From Mantamonas sphyraenae (lineage: Eukaryota > CRuMs > Mantamonadidae): a stretch of DNA of 64,000 nucleotides. Both the position numbers and the translations under genes were made by a program. Shown here piece by piece: positions 9,683 through 21,100 of this stretch (positions are counted from its first letter, which is position 1; each line of letters opens with the position of its first letter). The notes beneath the pieces were generated by a model. That model searched no databases. It saw only the letters and a program-made list of their open reading frames with translations, and was not told where the DNA came from. The stretch covers positions 158,408 through 222,407 of the forward strand of contig JAPMXV010000074.1 in the NCBI GenBank assembly GCA_026936335.1. The letters are read 5' to 3'.

Positions 9683-10658
9683 CCTCCAGTTCTGCCCCAC
9701 ACGTCAGCCCCTCCAATCTCCCTCCCCAACGCCCACTCTCACACCCTCTCCCCCTCACCAACACATTCCACATTCTTCCCACTCACCTTCCACAATCCAA
9801 TTGTCCCTCCCTGCGCACCTTGCATCCATTCCCCTCCTCTCTGCTCCTCCGTTGCCTCCCACTCCCAATCACCCCATTGCCATCCAACCCCCACCCACCA
9901 GCCCCTTCCTTCTCTCATTCTTCACTCCTTCCCATTCTGCTTCCCCTACCCCCGCCGTGTCTCCATCGCAACAGCCACCCGCACCGGCAACTGCCAGCAT
10001 CCCTCACAGCCTTCGTCATTGACATCGGGCACCCACGCAAGAAACCAAGCAATAACGTCTTGCAACACGCTTCATCCACCCCTGGCGATGTCACGTGTCA
10101 ACGGCGACGTGTTTCGATCTGCTCAGAGCTGGCAATGTTGATCAACATTTCCAAACACCCCCATCAGCCTCATGACCTGCCACAACGTGCTGCCACTGCC
10201 ATCATACTCAACCAGTGTGTCCACCTCGCCGGACAAGCACACAAACTGATACAGCAATGCAACGGGGAACAGGGACAGCAGCGGCCACTGCCGCGACCCC
10301 AACACCTCCACCATGCACTTGATGCACATTCAGTCAAGTGCCACAATCTCACCTTTGCACACAATCCTCTCATCACACCGTACCACTGCCCCAGCCGTCC
10401 CTCCCATCTCAGCACACACAATCCCTATTCCCACCCTCACCACCCCACCCATCTCCCCAACCCCCCAACCCCCCCACCATATCAACTCCATGCCAACCCA
10501 ACACACTCTCCACACCTCACGCGCGTGAATCAATCTCAAACCACGGCAGAAAGCAGGGGGCAATCTTTGTTCTTGCTCTCTCCCTCGGTCTCTCTCTCTC
10601 TCTGACCATACTGGATACAAGCAGCAGCAGCAGCTTCACAGCTTCACAGCTGATCCAC
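9683..10658. other. Intergenic spacer of duplicated block, right copy
   Basis: Contains no gene I can support. It is the counterpart of 3133-4115 and contains the presumed Roco promoter and the 3' flank of the gene at 10659. From about 10588 rightwards, identity with the left copy rises sharply to near perfect. To the left of that it is patchy, with many indels. Confidence 0.5.
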
Positions 10659-12239
10659 TTACTCCTCCCACTCATCAGCAGAGTCCTCCTCCTCCTCATC
10701 GGAGCTGGAGCCCTCAGAGTAGTCATCCACATCCTCAATGTCCGACTGCAGCAGACGCGGGCTGAACCCAGCTGCCGTGGCCACGGGCATACCGCCACCG
10801 TACTGAGTGCGGAACGTACCGTCGGCCTTCTGGTGCGGCCACACGCCAGCCTTCTCCATTGTGTAGCGCACGTTGCGGAACTTCTCGCGGAAGTTGTAGT
10901 ACGCCTGGCCCACCTTGGTCTGCGAGAACTTCTTGCCAAACTCAGCACCCAGCTTCTGGCGCAGCGCCGTCTTGGCCTTGTCACCGTACTTCATCACCTG
11001 CTTCTTCAGGAAGTCGCGGGCGTCAAAGTTCTCCTTGGCCACAATCTTGTTGACCGAGTTCATCACCTCACCGTACTTCTGCGAGATCATCTGGAAGGTC
11101 TTGCTCTTGGACAGCGACTCACGGATGCGGCCCAGCACACCGTTCTTCAGAGAGTCGAACTTGTACTTGAGGGCGCCGGTGATCTTGCCCTTGATGTTGT
11201 TGAACGTGGAGATACCCTTGTTCAGCAGCTGGCCAACCTTGCCGCGGAGCAGGTTCTGGCCGGCCTTGAACTTGCCGATGGCACCCTTGATGAAGCCGAA
11301 CACGTTGCCGCTCTTCACCTTGTCGTACACAGCCTTGGCCTTGCGCACAAAGCCGATGGCAGTCTTGACAAACGGGCTGCTGGCGATCTTGCCAAAGATG
11401 GACGAGCCCTTGATGGCGCCCATCACAACACCACCGATGCCCGTGAAGGACAGAGCAGTGGTCACGATGCCAAACAGCGGCGAGTTCATCACCTTCTTGG
11501 CCACCTGTACAAGACGAGAACAGCACGCCACAGTGTGCACATGGTGTGTTAGCGCCGCAAACACGCAAACGTGTGCTGGACCCCTTTTTTTTTCCCTCGC
11601 ATCCACATGCTCGTTTTCCCCGCCACACACAACTTACCGAGATGACCTTGCCGGCGACACGGCCGATGCCACGAGCGACACGGCCCACGAAGCGACCAAC
11701 ACGGCGGAACGCACTGCAGAGGGCACACAGCGAGGTGGGGCGTCAGCAACAACGGCGGAAAAGGGGTGCGGCGAAAGAGGGCCAAAGAAAAAAACCGAGC
11801 CGAAAGAAAAACCACGGCGCACGTTTGGGGCTGGCACAGACGTGTGGCTGCCCTGCCACACTCTGGCATGCAAGGGCTGTCTAGACAGGGATGCAACCTA
11901 CCGTCCAATGCGGCGGAAGAACTGATCGTTGTCCTCCACATCGTCCGAGTCGTCGTTGTCGCTGCGCTCCTCTTCCTCCGACTGCTCCTCGGCCTCGCTG
12001 GCCTCGGAGAGGTTGTCGTCGGTAAAGTCGGCGTCAGCCTTGGTCTCGTCCATCAGACCGGTGTCCCAGTCCGACTCGTCCGAAGAGTCCTGTGTGGGTG
12101 GTGATGGAGAAAACGAGGCGTGTGTGTGTGAGTGAGAGCGGCCCTTCAGATTCCGCACCCTCCCGTTGTCACAACGTACGACGGCAGCCAGGGCAGCGCC
12201 AAGAATGCAGAGAATCACAAACGCAAACTTCAACTGCAT
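10659..12239 (-). CDS. Secreted or endomembrane basic-helical protein, family not recognised
   Basis: Four exons by my reading: 12180-12239, 11902-12089, 11638-11713 and 10659-11504, giving 389 residues. Donors are GTACGT, GTAGGT and GTAAGT; all acceptors end in CAG, and phases agree. Exon 1 encodes a clear signal peptide (MQLKFAFVILCILGAALA). A ~60-residue acidic Ser/Asp/Glu segment follows. Then comes a short Arg/Gly-rich part (FRRVGRFVGRVARGIGRV) and a long Lys-rich, glycine-containing helical region with amphipathic look (GKITGALKYKFDSL, for example). The C-terminal tail is acidic (SDEEEEDSADEWEE). No family comes to mind. The charge pattern would suit a packaged granule or extrusome protein, but that is speculation. 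A truncated near-identical copy sits at 4116-4602. Confidence 0.75.
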
Positions 12240-12362
12240 GTTGAGGAAAGGGGGGGGTTGTTTTTTTGGGGGGTTTTGTGTGCTTGCGCCAGGGCATCCA
12301 CACAAGCACTCCACAAGAGGGATCCGAAAGCATACCGGGGTGGGGGAATCCTTGCTTGGATC

Positions 12363-13556
12363 ATGTCACGTGCAGGAAAAGGGGCAGGACGTGTGATTGT
12401 GGCGATGTCGGGAGGAGTGGATTCGTCGTTGGTGGCCAAGCTGATGGTGGAGAAGTACGGGCGGGAGGCAGTGCGAGGGTTGTACATGCGCAATTGGGAA
12501 GAAGACGAGGCAGACGTGTGTCCAGCAGATGCGGATTGGGAGGATGTGCAGCAAGTGTGTGGGCAGCTGGGGATCGAAGCACATCACGTCAACTTTGTGC
12601 AAGAGTACTGGACACACGTGTTTGCCGACTTTCTGGAAGGCCTGCAAGCAGGCATGACGCCAAACCCGGACGTGTGGTGCAACCAACACATCAAGTTCAA
12701 ACACATGCTTGCTCACGCGACGCAGACGCTGGGAGGCGACGTCCTTGCCACAGGACACTACGTACGCACAGAGCGAGACACAGAGACGGGAATCACGCGG
12801 CTACTGAGTGGTGTGGACCCAGGCAAGGACCAGGCGTACTTTCTGTCGCTAGTGCAAGGCCAAGCGCTTGGGTCGGTGGAATTTCCGCTGGGGGCCATGC
12901 ACAAGACGGCCGTGAAGCAGATGGCGGCAGAGTCTGGACTAGCAACGGCCCACAAGCGAGAGAGCATGGGCATTTGCTTTGTGGGCAAGCGCAACTTTGG
13001 TGCGTTTGTGCAAGAGTACATCCCGGTGACGCCCGGACCGTTTGTGGACCTGGAAACTGGCCGGGAACTGGGCCAACACAAGGGCCTGGCCCTGTATACG
13101 CTGGGCCAACGTGCAGGCATCTCTGGCATCAGCACCAAAATGTATGTGTGTGGCAAGGATGCAGAGCAGAACGTGCTGTACGTGGTCGACGAACGCGATC
13201 ACCCGGCTTTGTACAGCGACCGCCTCGTGCTTGCCGATCTGCATTGGATCAACGACCACGACCCGTTGCTCGACATGAGTGGCGACGGAGCAGCTGGTGA
13301 GACCGGTGAGGATGGTGGGGTGCACTCGCAGTCTCCACCCGCGCGTCATCATCCTCGTCGTCGTCGTCTGCACTTGCTTGGTGAGACACGGTACCATGAA
13401 CCAAAGGTGCCTCTGGTGTTGGACACACACAGCAAACAGGTGTTTTTGGAACAGCCTCAGCGTGCAGTGACCCCCGGTCAGTTTCTATGTTTGTACAGCG
13501 CCCAGCGGCCCGAGGTGTGTCTCGGAGCAGGGCAAATCGCAGAAACGATCATGTAA
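12363..13556 (+). CDS. TRMU: tRNA-specific 2-thiouridylase, mitochondrial type (TRMU/MnmA)
   Basis: 397 residues. The enzyme installs the 2-thio group on U34 of mitochondrial Lys, Glu and Gln tRNAs. The N-terminal PP-loop SGGVDSS lies at residues 16-22. The two redox cysteines are C106 in NPDVWCNQ (family consensus NPCxxCN-like) and C205 in ESMGICFVG. GHY and the substrate-binding DPGKDQAYFLS stretch are also present. The C-terminal beta-barrel region carries an extra Gly/His/Arg-rich low-complexity insert around residues 310-340 (HHPRRRRLH). Length is close to the human enzyme. The start ATG at 12363 gives a compact N-terminus without an obvious targeting peptide. Upstream in-frame sequence is open but has no ATG. 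It is divergent from the secreted-protein gene, whose ATG is at 12239. Confidence 0.93.
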   Translation: MSRAGKGAGRVIVAMSGGVDSSLVAKLMVEKYGREAVRGLYMRNWEEDEADVCPADADWEDVQQVCGQLGIEAHHVNFVQEYWTHVFADFLEGLQAGMTPNPDVWCNQHIKFKHMLAHATQTLGGDVLATGHYVRTERDTETGITRLLSGVDPGKDQAYFLSLVQGQALGSVEFPLGAMHKTAVKQMAAESGLATAHKRESMGICFVGKRNFGAFVQEYIPVTPGPFVDLETGRELGQHKGLALYTLGQRAGISGISTKMYVCGKDAEQNVLYVVDERDHPALYSDRLVLADLHWINDHDPLLDMSGDGAAGETGEDGGVHSQSPPARHHPRRRRLHLLGETRYHEPKVPLVLDTHSKQVFLEQPQRAVTPGQFLCLYSAQRPEVCLGAGQIAETIM

Positions 13557-13699
13557 AGTACAGGTGGAAAGGGTGTGTGGTGGCACCGAGTGGCAAAGAC
13601 GTGTGATTCACTCGCACGCCGAACAGAGTGCCCAAGACCCCCGTTGACGTCCATCAATCACCCCACCACCTTCACCACTACCCAATGAAACCATTTCCA

Positions 13700-14479
13700 T
13701 TAGCACTGTTTGGTGCTGACGTCCCCCACGCCCTTGTAGGCCTTGAGATCGGCAATGATTTTCTTGACGCGCTCCTCGTTCACGCCAAAGTCGCCTCGAC
13801 CAAGCCTGGACTGGCTCTGGACCCACAGCTTCTGGCAGCCGATGGCCACGTAGACATCGTCGGGATAGCCCATGACCTGAGTCAGGATCCTGGCATGCAC
13901 AAAATCCTTGCGGTTTGTGATGAGCTCGGCCGTCGAGGGCAGGTTGGAGAGGATGGACACCACGGCGTCGTGCACCTTGTCGACGGTGGCGTTAAACACA
14001 GGTGGAGACAGGCCCTGGCCACGCATGGGATTGGTGGGTGCCACACGTGTGCAGTCGTAGGGCGCTTCCGCCTTGCGCAGACATTCCGAGGGAAAGCTGG
14101 TGACGCCTGCAGGGTCCGGTGCCAACAGGGGCACCAGGAAGAGAAGGGTGGTGAAGAGGAACATCACAATGGACAATGTGACCAGGCCACACGCTGCCTT
14201 GTCGTGTGTCTGTGTCTTGGACCAGCGACGCGTGGCCAGCAGCAGCATCGTCGTGGCAATCAGACTTCCTGCAGCCCATCCAATGCCAAACCAGTGCTCC
14301 CATTGGCTGGCCACCACCAACAACCCCACAGACACAATCACCTTGAGTGCCAATGTGACCAGAAGCACACGCTGCCTTCCGGTGCGCCGGGAAAAGAAGT
14401 TGCCATCACGATCGGCGTCGGCAAACAAGTCGGTGGCGCTGTCGCCATGCAATCCACGGTATGGTGCCCCTTTGCTCAT
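13700..14479 (-). CDS. DUF1499-domain membrane protein
   Basis: 259 residues, single exon. Three hydrophobic segments occupy roughly residues 38-60, 65-82 and 96-120. The C-terminal ~130 residues match the DUF1499 pattern: a Pro-rich entry, a conserved HAR..TQVMGYPDDVYVAIG block, and the ending SQSRLGRGDFGVNEERVKK. DUF1499 proteins are found in bacteria, algae and plastid-bearing or other protists; their activity is not established. The gene ends convergently with TRMU (143 bp apart). It starts 86 bp from the mitochondrial RNA polymerase, which suggests a shared bidirectional promoter. Confidence 0.85.
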   Translation of the reverse strand: MSKGAPYRGLHGDSATDLFADADRDGNFFSRRTGRQRVLLVTLALKVIVSVGLLVVASQWEHWFGIGWAAGSLIATTMLLLATRRWSKTQTHDKAACGLVTLSIVMFLFTTLLFLVPLLAPDPAGVTSFPSECLRKAEAPYDCTRVAPTNPMRGQGLSPPVFNATVDKVHDAVVSILSNLPSTAELITNRKDFVHARILTQVMGYPDDVYVAIGCQKLWVQSQSRLGRGDFGVNEERVKKIIADLKAYKGVGDVSTKQC

Positions 14480-14565
14480 TCTTCTCGAATCCTATCCACA
14501 ACTCACACAACACCACACAAGTTGCACCGGCGAGCGCTTGGCCAGCAAACGCAAGTGAGAGAGAG
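14480..14565. promoter_or_regulatory. Putative bidirectional promoter between DUF1499 gene and mtRNAP
   Basis: Only 86 bases separate the two divergent start codons, so both transcripts must start in or beyond this gap. No TATA box is obvious. Inferred from gene layout alone. Confidence 0.4.
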
Positions 14566-17500
14566 ATGTTCACCCGCACCCGTTCGTTGGCACAGACGGG
14601 ACGACGGACCATCCGGCCCTCTCTGCTGGCCCAAATGGCTCATGCAGACCCGAAGCGTGCATTGGTGGCCACACTGCAAGGTAGGAAGCGTGTGGGCAGG
14701 CAGGAGCGAAACAAAAAAAGTCGAAAAATCCGCTGACGCCCGTCGCCCCTTGCAATTTTCGGCACCCCGACGCGCAGGCGCCCTGTTCCGTCTTGGGGCA
14801 GGCCGACGGGAAGTCAACGAGGTGTTGAGTGTGGAGGAGATGGAGGCGCAGGGGGTCGATGTGCCTCTGGAGTTGCGTGTGTCGCCAGCACCGCCAGCAC
14901 ACGGGTTTATGGGCCTTGCGTCCGCGTTGGGGGCGGACGGCGAGGAAGGGGCGTCGAGAGCCGCCGCCGGCGTGGTTGCACGGGGCTCGTTGGGATCGAT
15001 GCAGCAAAGCAATGGGACGTCTGGCACGGCCAAGGATGCATACAAGGTGGGATACAAGGTGTGCAAGAATGCCACCTGTGGCGAATTCATCCCAGCTGCG
15101 TCGCGTCAGTGTCCGCACTGCGCAGTCATGCAGCCGATGAAACGCAGGGCCACCACCGCCGCCCCCAAGCACCCTCCACTCGACCCCAGCGGCGCAGGGG
15201 CACCGCAGGCGGAAATGAGCCATGCCAGCATGGATGCACTGGAGTCTCACCTCAATGTGGGCAATCTGAGGGCCCAACTGGACAATCCCGAGTACGTGGA
15301 GTTGCTGCAGCAACAACCGGCGACGACCCTGGAAACCAGCAGCAGCAGCAGCAGCAGCAGCACACACACCAGCACCCTGGAGGAGGGCAACACACAGGCA
15401 CATGCGTCGTCAGGCATAGTGGAGGACAGTAGTGCAACACAAACACAGACACACACGCCTGCGTCGGAACTACTGGCAACCCCGCATAGTGCGTTCCGGC
15501 AGCAGCTGCGGTATGAAACCACGGCGGTGGAACTTGCGGTGGAACGGTACCGCAATGCCATCAAGGGGGCGGTGGAACGTGGCCAGGGGGCAGCCATGGG
15601 ACCGTCGCAACAAATCATGCTGCAGTGGTTTGAGCCGTTGGAGCAGGCCATTTACGAAGAGCAGCTGCGCATCAGCCGCGACGAGTCCGGCGTCGACCGA
15701 CGTGTCTACGGACCCCACCTCCAACAATTGCACTCGGACAAATTGGCCGTCATCACTCTCCACGAGATGCTCTCCATGGTCCTCAACGACCCCGTGGGCA
15801 TCAAGTTTGTCGAGGCCGCCCTGGCCATCGGCAAGGCCGTCCAAGCCGAAGTCAACCTGACCAGGCTGCGCAAGGTGATTCGACAGCGCAACGCCCAACG
15901 CGTGTCCGAGGCTGAAGCTGCCGCTGCGGCTGCAGGTGTCACCCTGGATCCTGAACAGAGGCAAGCCATGATGATGGACAACATGGACAACATGGACCAG
16001 CAGAACCAGGACCTGGACCAGGACCTGGACCTGGACGTGGATGCACAGGAGGATGCGGCTGCCCTGAGTCCCATCCCACCGCCGCCGGCAAGGGTGCGCA
16101 AGGAGAAGCTCAAGGTGAAGCAGCTGAATGTGAGCAAGGTCAACTCGTCGGCGGCTCGGGAGTTTGAAGATGCCAATTGGAGTCGCAGTGTGCAGGCCAA
16201 GGTGGGGGCGGCGTTGATCCACACGCTGTTGAACACGGTGGAGCTGAGCATGGCCGATCCGGTGGATCCCAGCCACGAACTCACCTTTCCCGCGTTCAAG
16301 CACGGCTACCACTTTGAGGGCACCAAACGCCGCACGGGCATCATCCAATGCCACCCGGACGTGGTGGAGATGATTGAGAACGGCCACCTGTTGCGTGAGA
16401 GCCTTCATCCGCGTCACATGCCCATGGTGGTGCAGCCCAAGGAGTGGAGCGACGTCGCCGTCGGTGGCTATCTGTCCCTCAGCACACAAGTCATGCGCAC
16501 GTTCAGCAAGCTGCAAACCGCAGCCTTGCGTCAGGCGACCCTGGACGATGTCTTTCGCGGACTCAACGTCCTCGGTCAGACCCGTTGGCGCATCAACGAA
16601 CGCGTGTACAAGCACATGAGTGAGGCGTGGGAACGGGGTGGCGACCTGGCCGGTTTGGTGACCCGTGTGGATGCCGTGCATCCGGAACCGCCCGCAGACG
16701 TGGAAACCAGCGCCGCCGCACGCAAGCGCTTCTACTACGAACGCTCCAAGATCCGCAAGTTGAACCGGGAGTACCACGCCCTGCGTTGTGACATGGTCTA
16801 CAAACTGGCCGTGGCCAAGGAGTTTGTGGACAAGGACTTTTACCTGCCCCACAACGTGGACTTTCGCGGACGCGCCTACCCCATCCCGCAGCACCTGAAC
16901 CACCTGGGCTCGGATGTGTGCCGTGGTCTCATGATGTTTGCCGAGGGCAAGGAGCTCGGCGAACGAGGCTTGGAGTGGATGAAGGTGCACATGGCCAACC
17001 TGTACGGCATGGACAAGCTCAACTTTGACGGCCGCGTGGCCTTTACGGAAGCACACATGGACGACATCATCCGCAGCGCAGAGGATCCCATGGGCGGTGA
17101 CGATCGCTTCTGGCTGCGTGCCGAAGATCCCTGGCAATGTCTGGCTCTGTGTTTCGAGCTGAAGGAGGCGCTCTCGCTGCCGGATCCCAGCAAGTTTGTG
17201 TCCCACATCCCCGTGCACCAGGACGGCAGCTGCAACGGATTGCAACACTATGCGGCGCTGGGCAGGGACAAGTTTGGTGGCATGCAGGTGAATCTGATGG
17301 CCAGCGAGAAGCCCGGGGACGTGTACATGGCCGTGGCCAACAAGCTCATCGACACCGTGCACAAGGAGGCCCAGGCGGGCAATCCGCTGGCTGGCATGCT
17401 GGACGGACGCATCACGCGCAAGATTGTCAAGCAGACGGTGATGACCAGTGTGTACGGCGTGACGTTTGTGGGCGCACGCAAGCAGATCCAGAACAGGCTC

Positions 17501-18106
17501 AAGGAAATCGATCTGCCCGAGGATTCGCTGTACAAGCTGGCCACCTACTTGGCACGCCACACGCTCAACGCACTGGGCGAGACCTTTGTGGGTGCACGCG
17601 ACATCATGGCCTTTCTCAAGCAGTGCGCACAGGTCATTTCCAAGGATGGTCAGCCTGTGAGCTGGTTGACCCCGCTGGGCCTGCCTGTGGTCCAGCCGTA
17701 CCGTCGTGTGGCCTCGTATCGGGTGCGCACCCTTGTGCAGAACGTGATCATTGCCGATCACAACGAGGCGTTGCCCGTGAGTGTCACCAAGCAGAAGAGC
17801 GCCTTTCCGCCCAACTACGTCCACAGTCTGGACAGCACACACATGCTCATGACTGCGCTGGGCATGGAGAAGCACGGCCTGACCTTTGCCAGCGTCCACG
17901 ACTCCTTCTGGTCCCACGCCGGTTCCATCGACCAGATGAACATCCTCCTGCGTGAGGCCTTTATCGAATTGCACTCGCAGCCCCTCCTCCACGACCTGCT
18001 GGAGTCGTTCAAACAGCGCTACCCGCACCTGGAGTTCCCAGACCTGCCCGAGGTGGGTGATCTGGACATCGAAGCCGTGCGTGATGCGCCCTATTTCTTT
18101 GATTGA
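14566..18106 (+). CDS. POLRMT: Mitochondrial DNA-directed RNA polymerase (T7-like, POLRMT/RPO41)
   Basis: Two exons, 14566-14680 and 14778-18106 (donor GTAGGA, acceptor GCAG, phase 1), give 1147 residues. The start is an Arg-rich presequence (MFTRTRSLAQTGRRTIRP) fitting mitochondrial import. The polymerase core holds DFRGRAYP, motif A around D854 (HQDGSCNGLQH), motif B (RKIVKQTVMTSVYGVTF) and motif C around D1080 (VHDSFW). These are the two metal-binding aspartates and fingers helix of single-subunit T7-like polymerases. The N-terminal extension contains a possible zinc knuckle (C134, C139, C150, C153). It also has a Ser-rich (AGC)n tract and an Asp/Gln-rich repeat near residue 450. The enzyme transcribes the mitochondrial genome and primes its replication in known eukaryotes. 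Confidence 0.96.
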
Positions 18107-18169
18107 TGAACCTGTGTGCAGAATGGAAAACAATGGATGCATTTTGTGCCTTTGACCAGAGTCTCAGTC

Positions 18170-21100
18170 TCAGTAGCCTCCCTGTCGACCATAACCACCG
18201 TCCTGGTGGTCATCCCAGGCACCTTCCTCCTCGTCGTACTCTTCGTCGTCCTCGTCGTACTCCTCATCGTCGTCGTAGTAGTCGTCTTCATCGTCCTCAT
18301 CATAATACCCATCGTCCGCAGCACCTCCTCCCAGGGCAGGTGCTGTGTGGTTGGCCCTTTCCCATTCTTCGTCGTCGTGGTCGCCACTCTGGGTGCTGCT
18401 GAGGTTGAGCCGTGGCACAGGTGCAGTGCTGCCCAGCTTGGGCACCGACGCCACACTTGCCTCAAACGGTTCCTGGTACTCGTTGAGAAGGGCCGCATGC
18501 ACTCCCTTTTCCAGATTGATCAACGCCGTGGTGCTGCGCAACTCCTGTCTGCTCTTGTCCTGCAGTCCCTCGTACATGATCGGATTGACCCCACGCACAC
18601 GCGGCACCAACGAAATGATGGCTTCCGCACGCCGTGCCCTGTCCTCCGGATCCTGCACCCGTTTGCGCTCCCGCATGAGATCGTACATCTGTGCGTTCAC
18701 GCCGCCGTTGGCCCTGTCCGCACTGCGGCAGTAATCCAAAAAGGCCTCGCTCAGTGCCGGCGGCCCACCCTGGCTCCCGCTCACAGGCTGCAACGGTGCC
18801 AATCCTGCCATGCGCGGTCCCATGGCCTTGCGGAAGCGCGAACGTGCAGGCACACGGCCGCGTGGTGGGCCTCCACCGGCCGCCACCGACCCAAAGGTGA
18901 CACTGCTGCGGTTGCTGTCCTGCTGCGTGCGCATTTCAATGCGTTCGGCCTCGACGCGACTGTCGCCGCCGGAGCCCAGCGAGCGCAGGTTGAGCTTGGG
19001 CAACATGGTGCGCTGGCCACGTGCGCTCTCCAAAGCCAAATCCTCCTCGAGACTGCGTGGGGTGGCCACGCCGCGGTCGTTGGCCATCGTACGTGGCGTG
19101 CGTGGACTCTTGCGTCCGTTGGCAGCGGCCTCGGCCTGCTTTTGCTGCTTGGGGGTGCGGAAGTGCACGTTGCCCATGGGATCGACGCGTCCCTCTTGCC
19201 AGCGGTGCACCCAGGGCATGATGGCAAAGAGGATGGCCACCACCAGCACAAACAGGATCATGAAGCCGGCGAGCACACGCACCAGATCCACGTCGGCCTG
19301 GAAGTGCTCGTGCGCCACAAAGTTGATCACGGCCATGACAAAGCCCACACTGAACGCGGCACTGTACAACGGGTTCAGGTAGCGGGTCTCAAAGGGCTGC
19401 ACAATGGCCAACACAATGACCATGGTGGCCAACACGGCGTTGGTGAGGAGGAAGCGAAACTCGGGATTGCGAATGAACACCACCGAGGCAAAGGCAAGCA
19501 GAAACTCGGCCAGCAGCAACAGGCAGACAAACCAGTAGGCGGGCTGAGTCATGCGTTCGTACAACACACCAAAGGTGTTGCGCACGTGGGTGTTGGCCAG
19601 CGTGGACGAGCCCATCAGCAGGTTCTGCGAGTTTTTCGTCACCAGAAAGATGGTGAGGAAGAGCGGGTAGAACAGCACCAGGGCAATCATGATGATCCAA
19701 GCCATGGCGGCCACGTCGTGATCCTGGCTGTAGCACTCCACGCTGAGTTCCACCAGCAGGAAGGAGCTGTTGCTGAAAAAGGCAAACGGCGCGGTGCAGT
19801 GCAGCGCCTGCATCGTGCGCACCGCCCACATGGGATACGCCAGCGTGACGTAGATGAGCAGGGTGCGGAAGAAGCGATTGGCAAACGTTTCGCTGAGCGG
19901 GGCCGTGTTGCGTTGGGTGTTGCTCATGGCCACAAAGCCCACCAGCATCACCACCAGATTGATGGCCAGGATGGCCGTGTTGCCCCAGAACAGCGAGGAA
20001 AACGTGGCCAGCGACGAATCCACCCCGCAGCCGGGGCGCAAAAAGTCGTAGTCCATGTCCAGGAGACCCATGGTGTGGTAGAACAGACGCAGAAACTCGG
20101 GGGCGTTGGCCGGCGACGAGTGGCCAATCACACGCAGCATCTGCAGGGGCACCAGTGCAAACAGAACATACGTTTGCACCCACGGTTCGGCGGCAAACAG
20201 GAGCCACCACATGGTCAGCCACGCCACCACATACACAATCCACGTCAGCCACAACCAGGCCTCGTGGCCACACGACACACAATACTCGTCGCTGCGGTAG
20301 TAGCCATCGGTACAGGAGCCACAAAACAGACCCTTGTAGCCTGCTCCACACGTGCCATTGCCAGCGCAGCGTGCACGCGGCACACACTCAAACACAAAGC
20401 CCGACGTGGGCCCACTGTTCCAGTAGCCCGCGCGTGCGTTGATGATGGAGCCTCCGGGACACTGGCCACCCGCGGGACAGGGTTGGCACTGCAGGGCGTC
20501 GGTGGCATACTGACCCGTGGTGGGGCAGGCATCGACGTAGCGCAGCACGGGGCCGGCGTCCACGGAGCCATTGTCCGGGTTGCGCAGCACCAGGCGTGCG
20601 GTGGTGGCACCCACAGTCGACACGGGGGCGGCAAAGCTGAGTGAGGCGCTGTCGTACCGAGTGACATTGGCCACGGCGACGCCGTCGAGCTCGACACGGA
20701 TGCCCGGCACAAAGTCGGCACCGTCGACGTGGACGCGCATGCCACCGGCGACGGTGACCACCGACGGATCAATGGAGGCGAAACGAGGCACGACAATGGC
20801 ACGGTTGACAAAGCTGAGTGAGCTGAGTTGGACGCCGTTGTAGCTGGGGTCGCCACTCACACTGCGTGCAAACGTGACCAGGTACGTCACGTCGGGGTCG
20901 GTGACGCCGTCGGCCAGGCCACGGATGCGCACACGGCGTGGGGTGGCCCAATCGGACGGGGTGAAGACGACGGGCGAGGAACCGGGCACCACCTCGGCCT
21001 CGGCGGTGTTGCTCACCGACACGGCCACACTCACGTCGGCACTGGGTTGCGAGGTGAGACGCATGTCAAAGCCGCCCTCAAAGCCATTCTCGTTGGTTTC

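Noticed and set aside
15470-18142. 890-codon minus-strand frame opposite the mitochondrial RNA polymerase
   Set aside because: Shadow frame. The plus strand has all polymerase motifs.
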